Assembly (NCBI RefSeq): GCF_010365285.1 | Contig: NZ_CP048286.1 | Location: forward strand, 5,241,501-5,305,500 | Reading direction: 5' to 3' | Length of the DNA: 64,000 nucleotides | DNA from: Paenibacillus rhizovicinus | Lineage (GTDB): Bacteria; Bacillota; Bacilli; Paenibacillales; Paenibacillaceae | In this document: positions 34,091 to 42,507 of the stretch, piece by piece | How positions within the stretch are numbered: the stretch's first letter is position 1 | How the letters are laid out: every line of letters begins with the position of its first letter | The notes under the pieces: generated by a model | Databases searched by the model: none | Seen by the model: the letters and a program-made list of their open reading frames with translations, nothing else | Told to the model about the DNA's origin: nothing | Position numbers and translations under genes: made by a program

Positions 34091-34663
34091 TTCCAGCTCC
34101 TCCAGCTTCGCTTCCGTGAACGGGCCCGAATTGTCGAATTCGAGCACGGATTCGGGGGGCAGCGGCCATGCGATGGTACGGCGGCGGAGCGACGCCCGGA
34201 ATTGCGCCCAATTGTCCAGCTTCCACGCATCGAGCGTCGAAGCCCGCGCTTGGATACGCGCCAGATAGTCTTCTTCCGCGGGCAGCTGAACGACGACCGT
34301 CTTCACGCATACGTCCGCCGCCGAAGCGCCGATGCGTCCAAGCTCTCTTGCCAGCCATGCCGCATCTTCCGTTTCCCGCGTAAACGGGCCGACCGCAACG
34401 GCGTCCTGGCCGAGCGCGAGCTGCTGAAGAGCGGCGTCCATCGTAATCCGGTAGCCCAAGTCGCGGCAGTGCGCCTTGTAGAACGGCGAATCCCGATCCT
34501 CCGGATCCCGTCCCGCGAGCGTCATGAGGGCTTCGGCTGCCGGGCGCAGCAGCGTGTCCATATCCAGATAAGCGCCGCCGCGGCGATGGACCCATGCTTC
34601 GGCCAGCGTTGTTTTTCCTGCTCCGGCAGGACCGATGAAGAAAATTAACTTTCGCACGCGCAT
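34055..34663 (-). CDS. P-loop kinase / AAA-type ATPase of unknown substrate
   Basis: A 202-residue protein beginning RVRKLIFFIGPAGAGKTTLAEAW, a Walker A loop (GPAGAGKT) directly after the first strand as in small-molecule kinases such as gluconate, shikimate or zeta-toxin-like enzymes. GAYLDMDTLLRP is consistent with a DXD-type metal/substrate motif; VVVQLPAEEDYLARIQAR follows as the lid region. It is monocistronic, facing away from the beta-helix gene. The substrate is unknown. Confidence 0.85.
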   Translation of the reverse strand: MRVRKLIFFIGPAGAGKTTLAEAWVHRRGGAYLDMDTLLRPAAEALMTLAGRDPEDRDSPFYKAHCRDLGYRITMDAALQQLALGQDAVAVGPFTRETEDAAWLARELGRIGASAADVCVKTVVVQLPAEEDYLARIQARASTLDAWKLDNWAQFRASLRRRTIAWPLPPESVLEFDNSGPFTEAKLEELERFILGSRADSR

Positions 34664-35026
34664 ACCTCCGGTAAGTGATTAATAAGCGTATTGTACCATC
34701 GGTCCCTCCCGTAACCAACAGGAATGAACGACCCGTGCGAGCTTGAATTCCCTATCCGGCAAGAACGATCCGCCGGGGACGATAGCCGTGTCGAGTTCCG
34801 TTAAAAAAATATCTCAAAATCATATCAATTGGTCGCATTCCCATATAGTGACGCTTGCCCAAATTCATTATAATGGAAACGACATCCCGGAAGAGACACG
34901 ACAAGCAGAACGGCATATGGAGTTGAATGAATTGCGCAGAGCGGATCATGGACCGGAAACCGGAAACCTCCTCAACCGGCGCCTCGCTGCATTTCACAGG
35001 CATGCACCCCAAACGGCGATAAGAGT
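34664..35026. other. Intergenic stretch without a gene
   Basis: This region separates the divergent kinase gene and the first beta-helix gene. It holds a TATAAT at about 34870 without a clear minus-35 and several CCGGAAAC-type direct repeats (34954-34970). No reading frame with protein-like composition was seen. Confidence 0.5.
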
Positions 35027-35040
35027 TGTAAGCGGTTACT
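35027..35040 (+). promoter_or_regulatory. CcpA cre site before the first beta-helix gene
   Basis: TGTAAGCGGTTACT matches cre consensus TGWAANCGNTNWCA at 13 of 14 positions, 41 bp before the start codon, suggesting carbon catabolite repression. The tandem paralog at 37070 lacks an equivalent site. Confidence 0.6.
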
Positions 35041-35080
35041 TCAATCCAAAACCAGGCTCAACAGTGAAGGGGCGAATAAA

Positions 35081-36628
35081 ATGTCAACCCGATTGAAAAG
35101 CATCCGGATGAACAAACGCGTTGCGGTTACCGCAACGATTGCCGTGCTTGTGCTGTTAACGATAATAATCGTCATGGTCATCACTTCCAATGCGGCCAAT
35201 ACGACGTACTACGTCAGTGCGGCCGGCAGCGACAGCAATAACGGAACGAGCAGCTCCGCGCCATGGAAGACCCTGTCCAAAGTAAGCGGAGCGGCATTCG
35301 GCGCTGGAGACAAGATCCTGTTTCGCTCCGGCGATTCCTGGTCCGGCCAGCTGATGATCAACGACAGCGGGACAAGCGCTAAACCCGTCACGGTCGGCGC
35401 ATACGACAAGGGCAGCAAGCCGCTCATTAACGGCGGCGGCAACAGCGCGGCCGTCTTGATTGACGGGGCGAGCTACGTGACGGTCGACGGACTTGCGGTC
35501 ACGAACTACGATGGCGCGAATGTGACCGACGGCGTCGAAGGCAACCGGGACGGCATCAAAATCAGCGGCATATCCAGCAATATCACGATTCGCAACAACG
35601 AGATTTACAACGTCGAAGGATTCAGCAACCACGAAGCCACCGGTTCGCCGCGCGGCACTTCGCTCGCCGCGCACGACAACAACATGTATATGGTCGGCGC
35701 GATCTATCAGAACGGCACGCCGGCGAATAACTATCTCATCGAGAACAATTACATCCACGACAACACGGTCAACGGCGTCCTGACGACGCAGGTGGGAACC
35801 GGACTTATTATTCGCGGCAATACGGTCAACAACGGAGGAGCGGACGGCATCGAATACTGGAACGCCACATCGCCGCTCATCGAGTACAACTCCGTCACGA
35901 ACGTGGGCAACAACAGCGGAGCCAGTGACCAGACGGACGGCGTCATCGGCTATCACGGCTACGCGGTAGCCGGCATTTGGGGCATCATCGACACCGATCA
36001 GGTCGTGCAGTACAACTACGTCGCCAATACGAACCGCATCGTGTGGGACGGCCAGCCGTGGGATTTCGACAACGATACCGTCGGGGGCGTATATCAGTAC
36101 AACTTCAGCCGCGACAACGAAGGCGGATTCGTGCTCGGGGGCAAACCCGACCAGATTTTGCGGTACAACATCAGCTACAACGACGGCAGCGAGCAGGCGT
36201 ATACGGCCCAAGGCTTCTTCAATGCCAATTCGCAATACTACAACAACGTCTTCTACCAGGATAACGGCGCGGGTTTCAGCAAGGCCAAACTGACGGAAGG
36301 AACGTTCAAAAACAACATTTTCTACACGAACGCCAGCGATTCCACCGCTACCGACTATGAATCCGGCGGTCCGACGTTCTCGAACAACGGTTTCGGAGGC
36401 ACGCAAACCGCATTGAACACGGGAACGGCTCCGGTGATGGGCGATCCGCTGTTCGTCAATCCGTCGAGCGTCGGTAATTCGATTAAGTCCGTCGACGGGT
36501 TCAAGCTGCAGAAGGGTTCGCCTATGATTAACGCGGGCACTTCGATTCCCGATAATGGCGGCAAGGATTATTGGGGCAATGCGCTGTACAACGGCAAGCC
36601 GGATATCGGCGCCTACGAGGCGCCGTGA
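35081..36628 (+). CDS. Secreted right-handed beta-helix protein, candidate polysaccharide lyase (paralog 1)
   Basis: A 515-residue exported protein with a basic N-terminus and a long hydrophobic segment (residues ~12-35), then TTYYVSAAGSDSNNGTSSSAPWKTL, the DUF1565-like opening of pectate-lyase-fold proteins. Repeating Asn-rich rungs follow (SNITIRNNEIYN, NNYLIENNYIHDN, GLIIRGNTVNN, PLIEYNSVTN), the mark of a parallel beta-helix. It ends cleanly at DIGAYEAP. Catalysis cannot be proved from sequence, but secreted helices of this type are lyases or glycosidases acting on pectin-like or other uronate polymers, which would feed the kdu genes. A near-identical copy follows in tandem. Confidence 0.85.
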   Translation: MSTRLKSIRMNKRVAVTATIAVLVLLTIIIVMVITSNAANTTYYVSAAGSDSNNGTSSSAPWKTLSKVSGAAFGAGDKILFRSGDSWSGQLMINDSGTSAKPVTVGAYDKGSKPLINGGGNSAAVLIDGASYVTVDGLAVTNYDGANVTDGVEGNRDGIKISGISSNITIRNNEIYNVEGFSNHEATGSPRGTSLAAHDNNMYMVGAIYQNGTPANNYLIENNYIHDNTVNGVLTTQVGTGLIIRGNTVNNGGADGIEYWNATSPLIEYNSVTNVGNNSGASDQTDGVIGYHGYAVAGIWGIIDTDQVVQYNYVANTNRIVWDGQPWDFDNDTVGGVYQYNFSRDNEGGFVLGGKPDQILRYNISYNDGSEQAYTAQGFFNANSQYYNNVFYQDNGAGFSKAKLTEGTFKNNIFYTNASDSTATDYESGGPTFSNNGFGGTQTALNTGTAPVMGDPLFVNPSSVGNSIKSVDGFKLQKGSPMINAGTSIPDNGGKDYWGNALYNGKPDIGAYEAP

Positions 36629-36825
36629 TGAGTAAGAGCCGGCCGGCCAAAGAATTGATCAGCGATACAGTGAACCAATCATCCAGCCTTTCACTCGGCA
36701 GCAACGGGCATCTCCTGTTCCTCCTGCCGTAATTCTCCTCTTCATCCGAAGCAATCATACACCGGGCATAGTTGGCAATGGGTACATCCATATCGTCATG
36801 ATGCACCGGTGTATGCTTTTGCGGC
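36629..36825. other. Gap between the beta-helix paralogs
   Basis: No convincing gene. A 10-bp inverted repeat (36756-36765 with 36806-36815) encloses a 40-base loop and is followed by CTTTTG, a poor terminator. A minus-strand open frame (36806 to 36528) overlaps the real gene's end and looks accidental. Confidence 0.45.
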
Positions 36826-36918
36826 CTGTCTAGTCTGTCTGGCCTGCCTAACCTGCCTAACCTGCCTAACCTGCCTAACCTGCCTAACCTGCTTAGCCTG
36901 TCTTGCCAGTCTTGCCTG
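36826..36918. repeat. Nonamer tandem repeat (CTGCCTAAC)n
   Basis: About ten 9-bp units, five of them perfect (36844-36888), with decayed units at both edges (CTGTCTAGT, CTGCTTAGC, CTGTCTTGC). It lies between the duplicated beta-helix genes. Confidence 0.9.
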
Positions 36919-37069
36919 ATTTCCCCAATGAGCGGAAGGGAGGTGGTGGATGGAGGCGATCAGCGGCTTCAAGAAAAGGATTTCACTCGGAAGGGAGTGT
37001 TGTCCGCGCCGGGATTGAAGTTGTACGTCAGGCAGTCAGCCGCATTTCACAAGTGAAGGGATGGATAAG

Positions 37070-39511
37070 ATGCCAATGCGATTTAATCGGAACCGGATGA
37101 ACAAGGGTTTATCGATTTCCACGACGATGGCCATGCTCGTATCGCTGTTCACGGGCACGATCGTCACGGCCGGCACGGCAAGCGCAGCCAATACGACATA
37201 CTACGTCAGCGCGGCCGGCAGCGACAGCAATAACGGAACGAGCAGCACTACGCCATGGAAGACGCTGTCCAAAGTAAGCGGAGCGGCATTCGGCGCAGGC
37301 GACAAAATTTTATTCCGCTCCGGCGATTCCTGGTCCGGCCAGCTGCTGATCAACGACAGCGGCGCAAGCGGCAATCCCGTGACGGTCGGCGCCTACAACA
37401 CCGGCAGCAAGCCGCTCATTAACGGCGGCGGCAACAGCGCGGCCATCCTGATAGACGGCGCGAGCTACGTGACGGTCGACGGAGTCGCGGTCACGAACTA
37501 CGACGGCGCGAATGTGACCGACGGCGTCGAAGGCAACCGGGACGGCATCAAAATCAACGGCGCATCCAGCAATATTACGATTCGCAACAACGAGATTTAC
37601 AACGTCGAAGGCTTCAGCAACCACTCGGCGACCGGCTCGCCGCGCGGCACTTCGCTGGACGCGAGCGCCAACAATATGTATATGGTCGGCGCGATCTATC
37701 AGACCGGCACCCCCGCGAACAATTACCTCATCGAGAACAACTACATTCACGACAACACGGTCAACGGCGTCCTGACGACGCAGGTGGGAACCGGGCTTGT
37801 CATTCGGAGCAACACGGTCAATAACGGCGGAGCGGACGGCATTGAATACTGGAACGCCACGTCGCCGCTCATCGAGTACAACTCCGTCACGAATATAGGC
37901 AACAACAGCGGAGCGAGCGCGCAGACGGCCGGCGTCATCGGCTATCACGGCTACGCGGTAGCCGGCATCTGGGGCATCGTCGACACCGACCAGGTCGTGC
38001 AGTACAACTATGTCGCCAATACGAACCGCATCGTGTGGGACGGCCAGGCATGGGACTTCGACAACCAGACCGTCCGCGGCGTCTACCAGTACAACTTCAG
38101 CCGCGACAACGAAGGCGGTTTCGTGCTCGGCGGCAATACCGACCAGATCTTGCGGTACAACATCAGCTATAACGACGGCAGCCAGCAGGCGTATGCGGAC
38201 CAAGGCTTCTTCAATGCCAATTCGCAATACTACAACAACGTGTTCTACCAGAACAACGGCGCCGGATTCAGCAAGTCCAAGCTGACGGCAGGCTCGTTCA
38301 AAAACAATATTTTCTATACGAACGCGAGCAATACCAGCTATACCAACTATCAGTCCGGCGGGCCGACGTTCTCGAACAACGGCTTCGGCGGCACCCAATC
38401 CGCGCTGAACAAAGGAACGGCTTCCGTCACGGGCGATCCGCTCTTCGTCAATCCGTCCAGCGTGGGCACCTCGATTACTTCCGTCGACGGCTTCAAGCTG
38501 CAATCGGGCTCGCCGATGATTGACGCGGGAACCTCGATTGCCAGCAACGGCGGCAAAGATTATTGGGGCAATACGCTGTACAACGGCTCGCCGGATATCG
38601 GCGCGTACGAAGCGCCGACGGGCGGCACGACGCCTCCTCCGTCCGGAAGCGATACGCATGGCGGAACATGGGCGCTGAAACAGCTGAGTACGGGAACGGC
38701 TTCCGGCACGGGCGCTTACCAAACGGTCAGCGGCGTCGCGGCAAGCAGCACGTACGTCTACAATGCCTGGGTGAAAGGCGCCGGCCAGCAAGGCAAGCTG
38801 GTCGTCTACGACAGCTCGTGGAACGTGCTCGCCGAATCGTCCATTTACACATCAACCGGCACGTGGACGCAGGTCAGCACGCCGTCCTTCTCCACCGGCA
38901 CGAATACGTCGCTGAACGTGCAGTTTATCGATACCGGCACGACGGCGGGCACGACGTATATCGACGACGCGTTCCTCGGGATATCCGGGGGCGCGAACAA
39001 GCTGACGAACGCCGGTTTCGAGAGCGGCAGCACCGGATGGACGATGGCGGCTCCGTATACGATCGTACAGCCGCCCGCGCCAAGCAATACGCATGGCGGA
39101 ACATGGGCGCTGAAACAGCTGAACACCGGCACGGCGTCCGGAACGGGCGCGTATCAAGCGCCGACGAGTATCGCGACGAGCAGCACGTATGTGTTCAAGG
39201 CTTGGGTGCGAGGCGCTGGCCAGCAAGGCAAGCTGGTCGTCTATGACAACAGCTGGAACGTCATCGCGGAGTCGGCTTCTTACACGGCAAGCAGCACGTG
39301 GACCGAGATCAGCACGCCGTCGTTCAGCACGGGCACGAACACGACGCTCCGCGTCCAATTCGTTGACTTGGGCACGACGGCGGGCACGACGTACCTCGAC
39401 GACGCGTTCCTCGGCATATCCGGGGGCACGAACAAGCTGACGAATCCCGGTTTCGAGAGCGGCAATACCGGCTGGACGATGACGGGGCCGTATACGATCG
39501 TTCAACCATAA
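37070..39511 (+). CDS. Secreted right-handed beta-helix protein with CBM-like C-terminal repeats (paralog 2)
   Basis: An 813-residue exported protein. The signal peptide ends near TASA-ANTTYY. Residues ~42-520 are nearly identical to paralog 1, at DNA level too, including the DUF1565-like start and the Asn-rich rungs. Two CBM4/9-like modules follow (~525-670 and ~670-813), each with THGGTWALKQL, GKLVVYD, TTAGTTY-DDAFLGISGG and NxGFESGxTGWT. The protein stops immediately after beginning what would be a third module. ATG 37070 is nine bases from GAAGGG; the ATG at 37061 is too close. Probable extracellular polysaccharide-degrading enzyme with added carbohydrate binding. Confidence 0.87.
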   Translation: MPMRFNRNRMNKGLSISTTMAMLVSLFTGTIVTAGTASAANTTYYVSAAGSDSNNGTSSTTPWKTLSKVSGAAFGAGDKILFRSGDSWSGQLLINDSGASGNPVTVGAYNTGSKPLINGGGNSAAILIDGASYVTVDGVAVTNYDGANVTDGVEGNRDGIKINGASSNITIRNNEIYNVEGFSNHSATGSPRGTSLDASANNMYMVGAIYQTGTPANNYLIENNYIHDNTVNGVLTTQVGTGLVIRSNTVNNGGADGIEYWNATSPLIEYNSVTNIGNNSGASAQTAGVIGYHGYAVAGIWGIVDTDQVVQYNYVANTNRIVWDGQAWDFDNQTVRGVYQYNFSRDNEGGFVLGGNTDQILRYNISYNDGSQQAYADQGFFNANSQYYNNVFYQNNGAGFSKSKLTAGSFKNNIFYTNASNTSYTNYQSGGPTFSNNGFGGTQSALNKGTASVTGDPLFVNPSSVGTSITSVDGFKLQSGSPMIDAGTSIASNGGKDYWGNTLYNGSPDIGAYEAPTGGTTPPPSGSDTHGGTWALKQLSTGTASGTGAYQTVSGVAASSTYVYNAWVKGAGQQGKLVVYDSSWNVLAESSIYTSTGTWTQVSTPSFSTGTNTSLNVQFIDTGTTAGTTYIDDAFLGISGGANKLTNAGFESGSTGWTMAAPYTIVQPPAPSNTHGGTWALKQLNTGTASGTGAYQAPTSIATSSTYVFKAWVRGAGQQGKLVVYDNSWNVIAESASYTASSTWTEISTPSFSTGTNTTLRVQFVDLGTTAGTTYLDDAFLGISGGTNKLTNPGFESGNTGWTMTGPYTIVQP
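38650..39511 (+). repeat. Two-plus-fraction CBM-like module repeat in paralog 2
   Basis: Two units of about 425 bp (from ~38650 and ~39085) share most of their sequence, including the GGCATATCCGGGGG-type end segment. A third begins (NPGFESGNTGWTM...) but the stop codon follows IVQP, where the earlier unit continues into PAPSNTHGG. Confidence 0.8.
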
Positions 39512-39682
39512 TTCGAGCAGGCATGGCGCCCGGAGAACAAGAGGCTGTACGCGAAAGCGGCCTCTTGTTCGAACGGCGACAGCCTTTTCTGCTTATTTCT
39601 AGTCGTTGCGCGAAGGCCCGTCGCTGTCCGCGCCAAGCTGCAATCATCCGATCGGCAGACTCTGAAGGTAGGCAGGTGCTCC

Positions 39683-40870
39683 ATGAAGAAGCAGGCGCTC
39701 CGTCCAAACAGCGCGAACGCGACAGCGAAAACGAAGGCGAATAAAGCCGGCAGGAACGCGGAGAAGGCATCGCGAAGAGAAGCGGCGAGGCAGCCGCACC
39801 GCAAGCGCCGCATCTACATATGGCCTGGCGTCGCGGCGGTGCTGCTGGCGCTTATTCTTGGCCTAGTCGCGTGGCGCTCGCCGGGCGGCAGTCCGAATCC
39901 GTCCGACGTCATTGCCCGGGTCGACGGAGAACCGGTCAGCTACGGGGAGTTCGCGCACGAGCTGACCGCCAACCGGGCTGTCGTCATCGGTTATTTCAAG
40001 GATAAGTACGGCACGGAATTCTCGCCGGACTTCTGGACGACGGCGGTCGGCGGCGAGCTTCCGCTCGACCGTGTGAAGCGGCTCGCGCTGGATGCCAGCG
40101 TAAGGCGCAAGGTCCAGCAGATCGAGGCGCGGAAGCATGGCTTGACGGCGGATATCAGCTACCGGACGCTACTGCGGACGATGAAGGAGACGAATGCCGA
40201 CCGGGAAGCCAAGGTGAAACGGAACGAAGTCGTCTACGGTCCGGTCACTTTCGACGAACAGCGGTTCATCGACGACAGCGGGCAGCGGTTATTCCAGGCG
40301 CTGCGGGACGAGCTTCAGCCCGGATTCGCGATCACGGACGCGGAGATATCGGCTTATTACGAGGCGAACAAAACGCAATTCGAGCTTGGCGACTCGCGCA
40401 CGATCCGCGCCATCGAAGTCGTATTCGCCGATGAGCAGGATCGGAAGCAGGCCATCGGGTCGGCGCGCTCGAAATTGAACGATATCTTGGCGCAATTGGA
40501 CGGGGGAGCGAAATTCGCTGACGTGTACGATCGGTTATCCGCCGATTCGGCAAGCGGGCTCTCCGTATCCGAGCGCGTCTACGACTATAAGACGCCGCGG
40601 ACGGAATCGATTAATCATCCCGTTCTCATGGCGGCCATCAACAAGCTGGCCGCCGGTCAGACATCCGGCCTCGTCGAGGACGGACTGTCAATCGGCATAT
40701 ACGCTTGCGTCGATAAGAGCGGGATCGCGGCAATTCCGTTGAACGAAGCAGAGCCGCAGATCAAGAAAGATTTGGCGTCGACCGCATACAATCGGTTCGT
40801 TGACGAACTTCAGCGAAAGGCGCAAGTCGAAATCGACGACCGGAACATGGCGAAGGTCGAGATGCAATAA
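39683..40870 (+). CDS. SurA/PrsA-like parvulin foldase, membrane-anchored
   Basis: A 395-residue protein: a very basic cytoplasmic N-terminus (~50 residues), one transmembrane segment (IYIWPGVAAVLLALILGLVAW), a SurA-N-like chaperone domain (VIARVDGEPVSYGEFAHELTANRAVV...) and a parvulin-like domain (ITDAEISAYYEANKTQFELG... AKFADVYDRLSADSASG...). There is no lipobox, unlike PrsA. It probably assists folding of secreted proteins such as the beta-helix enzymes just upstream, from which it is separated by 171 bp. Peptidyl-prolyl isomerase activity is inferred from the domain only. Confidence 0.82.
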   Translation: MKKQALRPNSANATAKTKANKAGRNAEKASRREAARQPHRKRRIYIWPGVAAVLLALILGLVAWRSPGGSPNPSDVIARVDGEPVSYGEFAHELTANRAVVIGYFKDKYGTEFSPDFWTTAVGGELPLDRVKRLALDASVRRKVQQIEARKHGLTADISYRTLLRTMKETNADREAKVKRNEVVYGPVTFDEQRFIDDSGQRLFQALRDELQPGFAITDAEISAYYEANKTQFELGDSRTIRAIEVVFADEQDRKQAIGSARSKLNDILAQLDGGAKFADVYDRLSADSASGLSVSERVYDYKTPRTESINHPVLMAAINKLAAGQTSGLVEDGLSIGIYACVDKSGIAAIPLNEAEPQIKKDLASTAYNRFVDELQRKAQVEIDDRNMAKVEMQ

Positions 40871-40893
40871 CGAATAGCCAAGGAGCCGAATCC

Positions 40894-41145
40894 ATGACCA
40901 GATCGCTCAGCTTTCAAGTTTTGTCCGGATTCGTCATCGTGGCCTCGCTGCTCACCGTCCTGCTGATCGCCAACAACGGCTACGCGATGAATGTCGTCTG
41001 TTCCCAGATCGCGGATGCCAACCGGCTGCTTTTGACGAGCAACGCGACGGATTTGGAGAACCGGTTCGCGGAGATCAATGCGAACCTGTTCCGTTTTATT
41101 TCCCAGGACCCCGACATCCAAACGTTCAGCTACCGCCAGGAGGGA
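40894..41145 (+). pseudogene. N-terminal remnant of a YesM-type sensor kinase
   Basis: The first ~85 codons (MTRSLSFQVLSGFVIVASLLTVLLIANNGYAM... LENRFAEINANLFRFISQDPDIQTFSYRQEG) have the start of a YesM-type kinase: a membrane helix and the beginning of the extracellular domain. At about 41145 this changes directly into a binding-protein sequence in a different frame. The rest of the kinase, a response regulator and the permeases expected in such operons are missing, so a deletion probably fused the two ends. Confidence 0.75.
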
Positions 41146-41606
41146 ATTTGCTCTATTCCGACAAGACGCTGCTCAACCTGATCGACTGGGCATCAAGGGC
41201 CGGCATTATACGAAGATTTCGGACGATATCATCGGCTTTCCGCTCGGCATAAGCGCCGCGAACGTCGGCTACAGAGCGCAGGGCGACCAATGGATCTTCG
41301 GCAATCAGTTCAACAGCTATCTATTCAAGACCGAAGACCCGCACAAAACGGGAAACGTACCGGGCGTACAACGAGCAGGCGGTCTTGTCCAAATCGCTCG
41401 GCTTCACCTTCGATCCGACATCCGTGCAGAACGAGATTGCGGCCTGCAATACGGTGTTGACGCAATACGCGATCGGCCTGAACTCCGGAGGCCTCGATCC
41501 GGACAAATACGTGCCGGAGCTGAACAAGAAGCTGAAGGCGGCGGGCATCGATACGATCATTGCCGAGAAGCAGAGACAGGTCGACGCATGGGCGCCGGCA
41601 GGGTAA
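41145..41606 (+). pseudogene. C-terminal remnant of an LplB/LplC-type binding protein (DUF3502)
   Basis: Three frames have to be joined. NLLYSDKTLLNLIDW, then GIKGRHYTKISDDIIGFPLG... WIFGNQFNSYLFKTEDPHK, then YNEQAVLSKSLGFTFDPTSVQNEIAACN... LDPDKYVPELNKKLKAAGIDTIIAEKQRQVDAW are the classic C-terminal part of DUF3502-containing solute-binding proteins. Single-base shifts are needed near 41190 and 41350. The signal peptide and first ~350 residues are missing. It is certainly non-functional as it stands. Confidence 0.8.
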
Positions 41607-41631
41607 GGACGGGATGCTTGTACGGCCGGCC

Positions 41632-41868
41632 GTGCTGGCCCGAGCGGGCAAGGGCAAATCCTCGATGCTTCAGGATGCGGAAGGACACCGCAAGACCGAG
41701 ATCGAAGTTATTATTGGCGCAGTCGTGAAAGCCGCATCCGCATCCGGGGTGGACGTACCGCTGAACCGCGCCATGGTCGCGCTGATCGGCGGCTTGGAGA
41801 GGGGATGGCGAGTTTCCGTCGACGCAGATCCATCAAGCTTGCGATCGCATCGCATGATCTCGATCTGA
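41632..41868 (+). pseudogene. C-terminal remnant of a ketopantoate-reductase-like (PanE/ApbA) enzyme
   Basis: KSSMLQDAEGHRKTEIEVIIGAVVKAASASGVDVPLNRAMVALIGGLE matches the C-terminal helical domain of 2-dehydropantoate 2-reductases (the SMxxD and TEIxxxxG region). The Rossmann half is missing, and the frame continues into unrelated sequence. It follows the binding-protein remnant with only about 25 bp between, another sign of deletion. Confidence 0.7.
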
Positions 41869-42014
41869 CGAATGAAACGGAACGCGGCGAAGTGGAGCAG
41901 TTCGCTGCCCTCGTTCCCGAATTCGATACGACGGGCACGCGCCAAGTGCTCATTATGGAAGTCGGGGAGACGATTGAATTAGGCGATACGGTAAGGAGGA
42001 ATGTGCGGCGATGA
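41805..42014 (+). pseudogene. Unidentified C-terminal protein fragment
   Basis: A frame of about 69 codons with natural composition (DLTNETERGEVEQFAALVPEFDTTGTRQVLIMEVGETIELGDTVRRNV) ends in a TGA overlapping the next start as ATGA. It has no start or N-terminal domain of its own and lies among other truncated genes, so it is probably the tail of a deleted enzyme; I do not recognise the family. Confidence 0.4.
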
Positions 42015-42507
42015 GATTGGCGACATGCGAAGCGGACGGAATCATTTCCGTCGGCGCCGAACGGGAGGAAGGCGTGTATCGGACCTCTTACTCGGACATG
42101 AAGGATTTAATTCGCGATGGCGAAGCGGGACTACTCGCGCAAATCCGGGACGAAGCGCAGGACGCTTCGCCCGTCATCGGCACGACCGCCAAGGGCGTCA
42201 AGAAAGCCGATGCGCTGAATTATGTATTCGGCTACACGGTAATCAACGACGTGAACATCCGCGCTGCGTTAACGGCGAGCTGCGGCAGGATGCCAGCACG
42301 GCATTGATGCTGTTCGACGTTCCGACGCTGATCGAGGCGGTATCTGCTTATATACCGCTCGAACCCGGCGATGTCTTGTCGACCGGAACGCCAGCCGGCG
42401 TAGGCAAGTTCCGTAATCCGCCGGTTTACTTGTTGCCGGGCGACCGCGTCGTCGTGGAAGTCGAAGGCATCGGACAATTAGAGAATGGAGTGGCTGCAGG
42501 ATGGTAA
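42011..42507 (+). pseudogene. Fumarylacetoacetate-hydrolase-family remnant with internal deletions
   Basis: Starts MRLATCEADGIISVGAERE as in FAH-family enzymes, then jumps to VIGTTAKGVKKADALNYVFGYTVINDVNIR, losing about 70 residues including the LDYEVEL metal ligands. After a frame change near 42260 it resumes as CVNGELRQDASTALMLFDVPTLIEAVSAYIPLEPGDVLSTGTPAGVG... VEVEGIGQLENG, the family C-terminus. The catalytic centre is absent. The last seven bases overlap the intact gene at 42501. Confidence 0.8.

Noticed and set aside
33641-34648. Long repetitive reading frames (RKPQTAN-type on plus, FAVCGLR-type on minus)
   Set aside because: They are produced by the heptanucleotide array, which leaves all frames open, and by the antisense of the kinase gene; no ribosome site or natural composition.
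34838-34876. SigA promoter around TATAAT at about 34870
   Set aside because: The only TTG-like minus-35 (TTGCCC) is eight bases away, too close for SigA.
36528-36806. Minus-strand frame of 92 codons between beta-helix genes
   Set aside because: It overlaps the true gene's end, shows no family likeness and has no ribosome site.
40894-41606. A genuine new fused receptor protein (kinase N-terminus plus binding domain)
   Set aside because: The two halves are in different frames and the second half needs two more frame changes, so a single product is not possible without recoding; a deletion scar is simpler.
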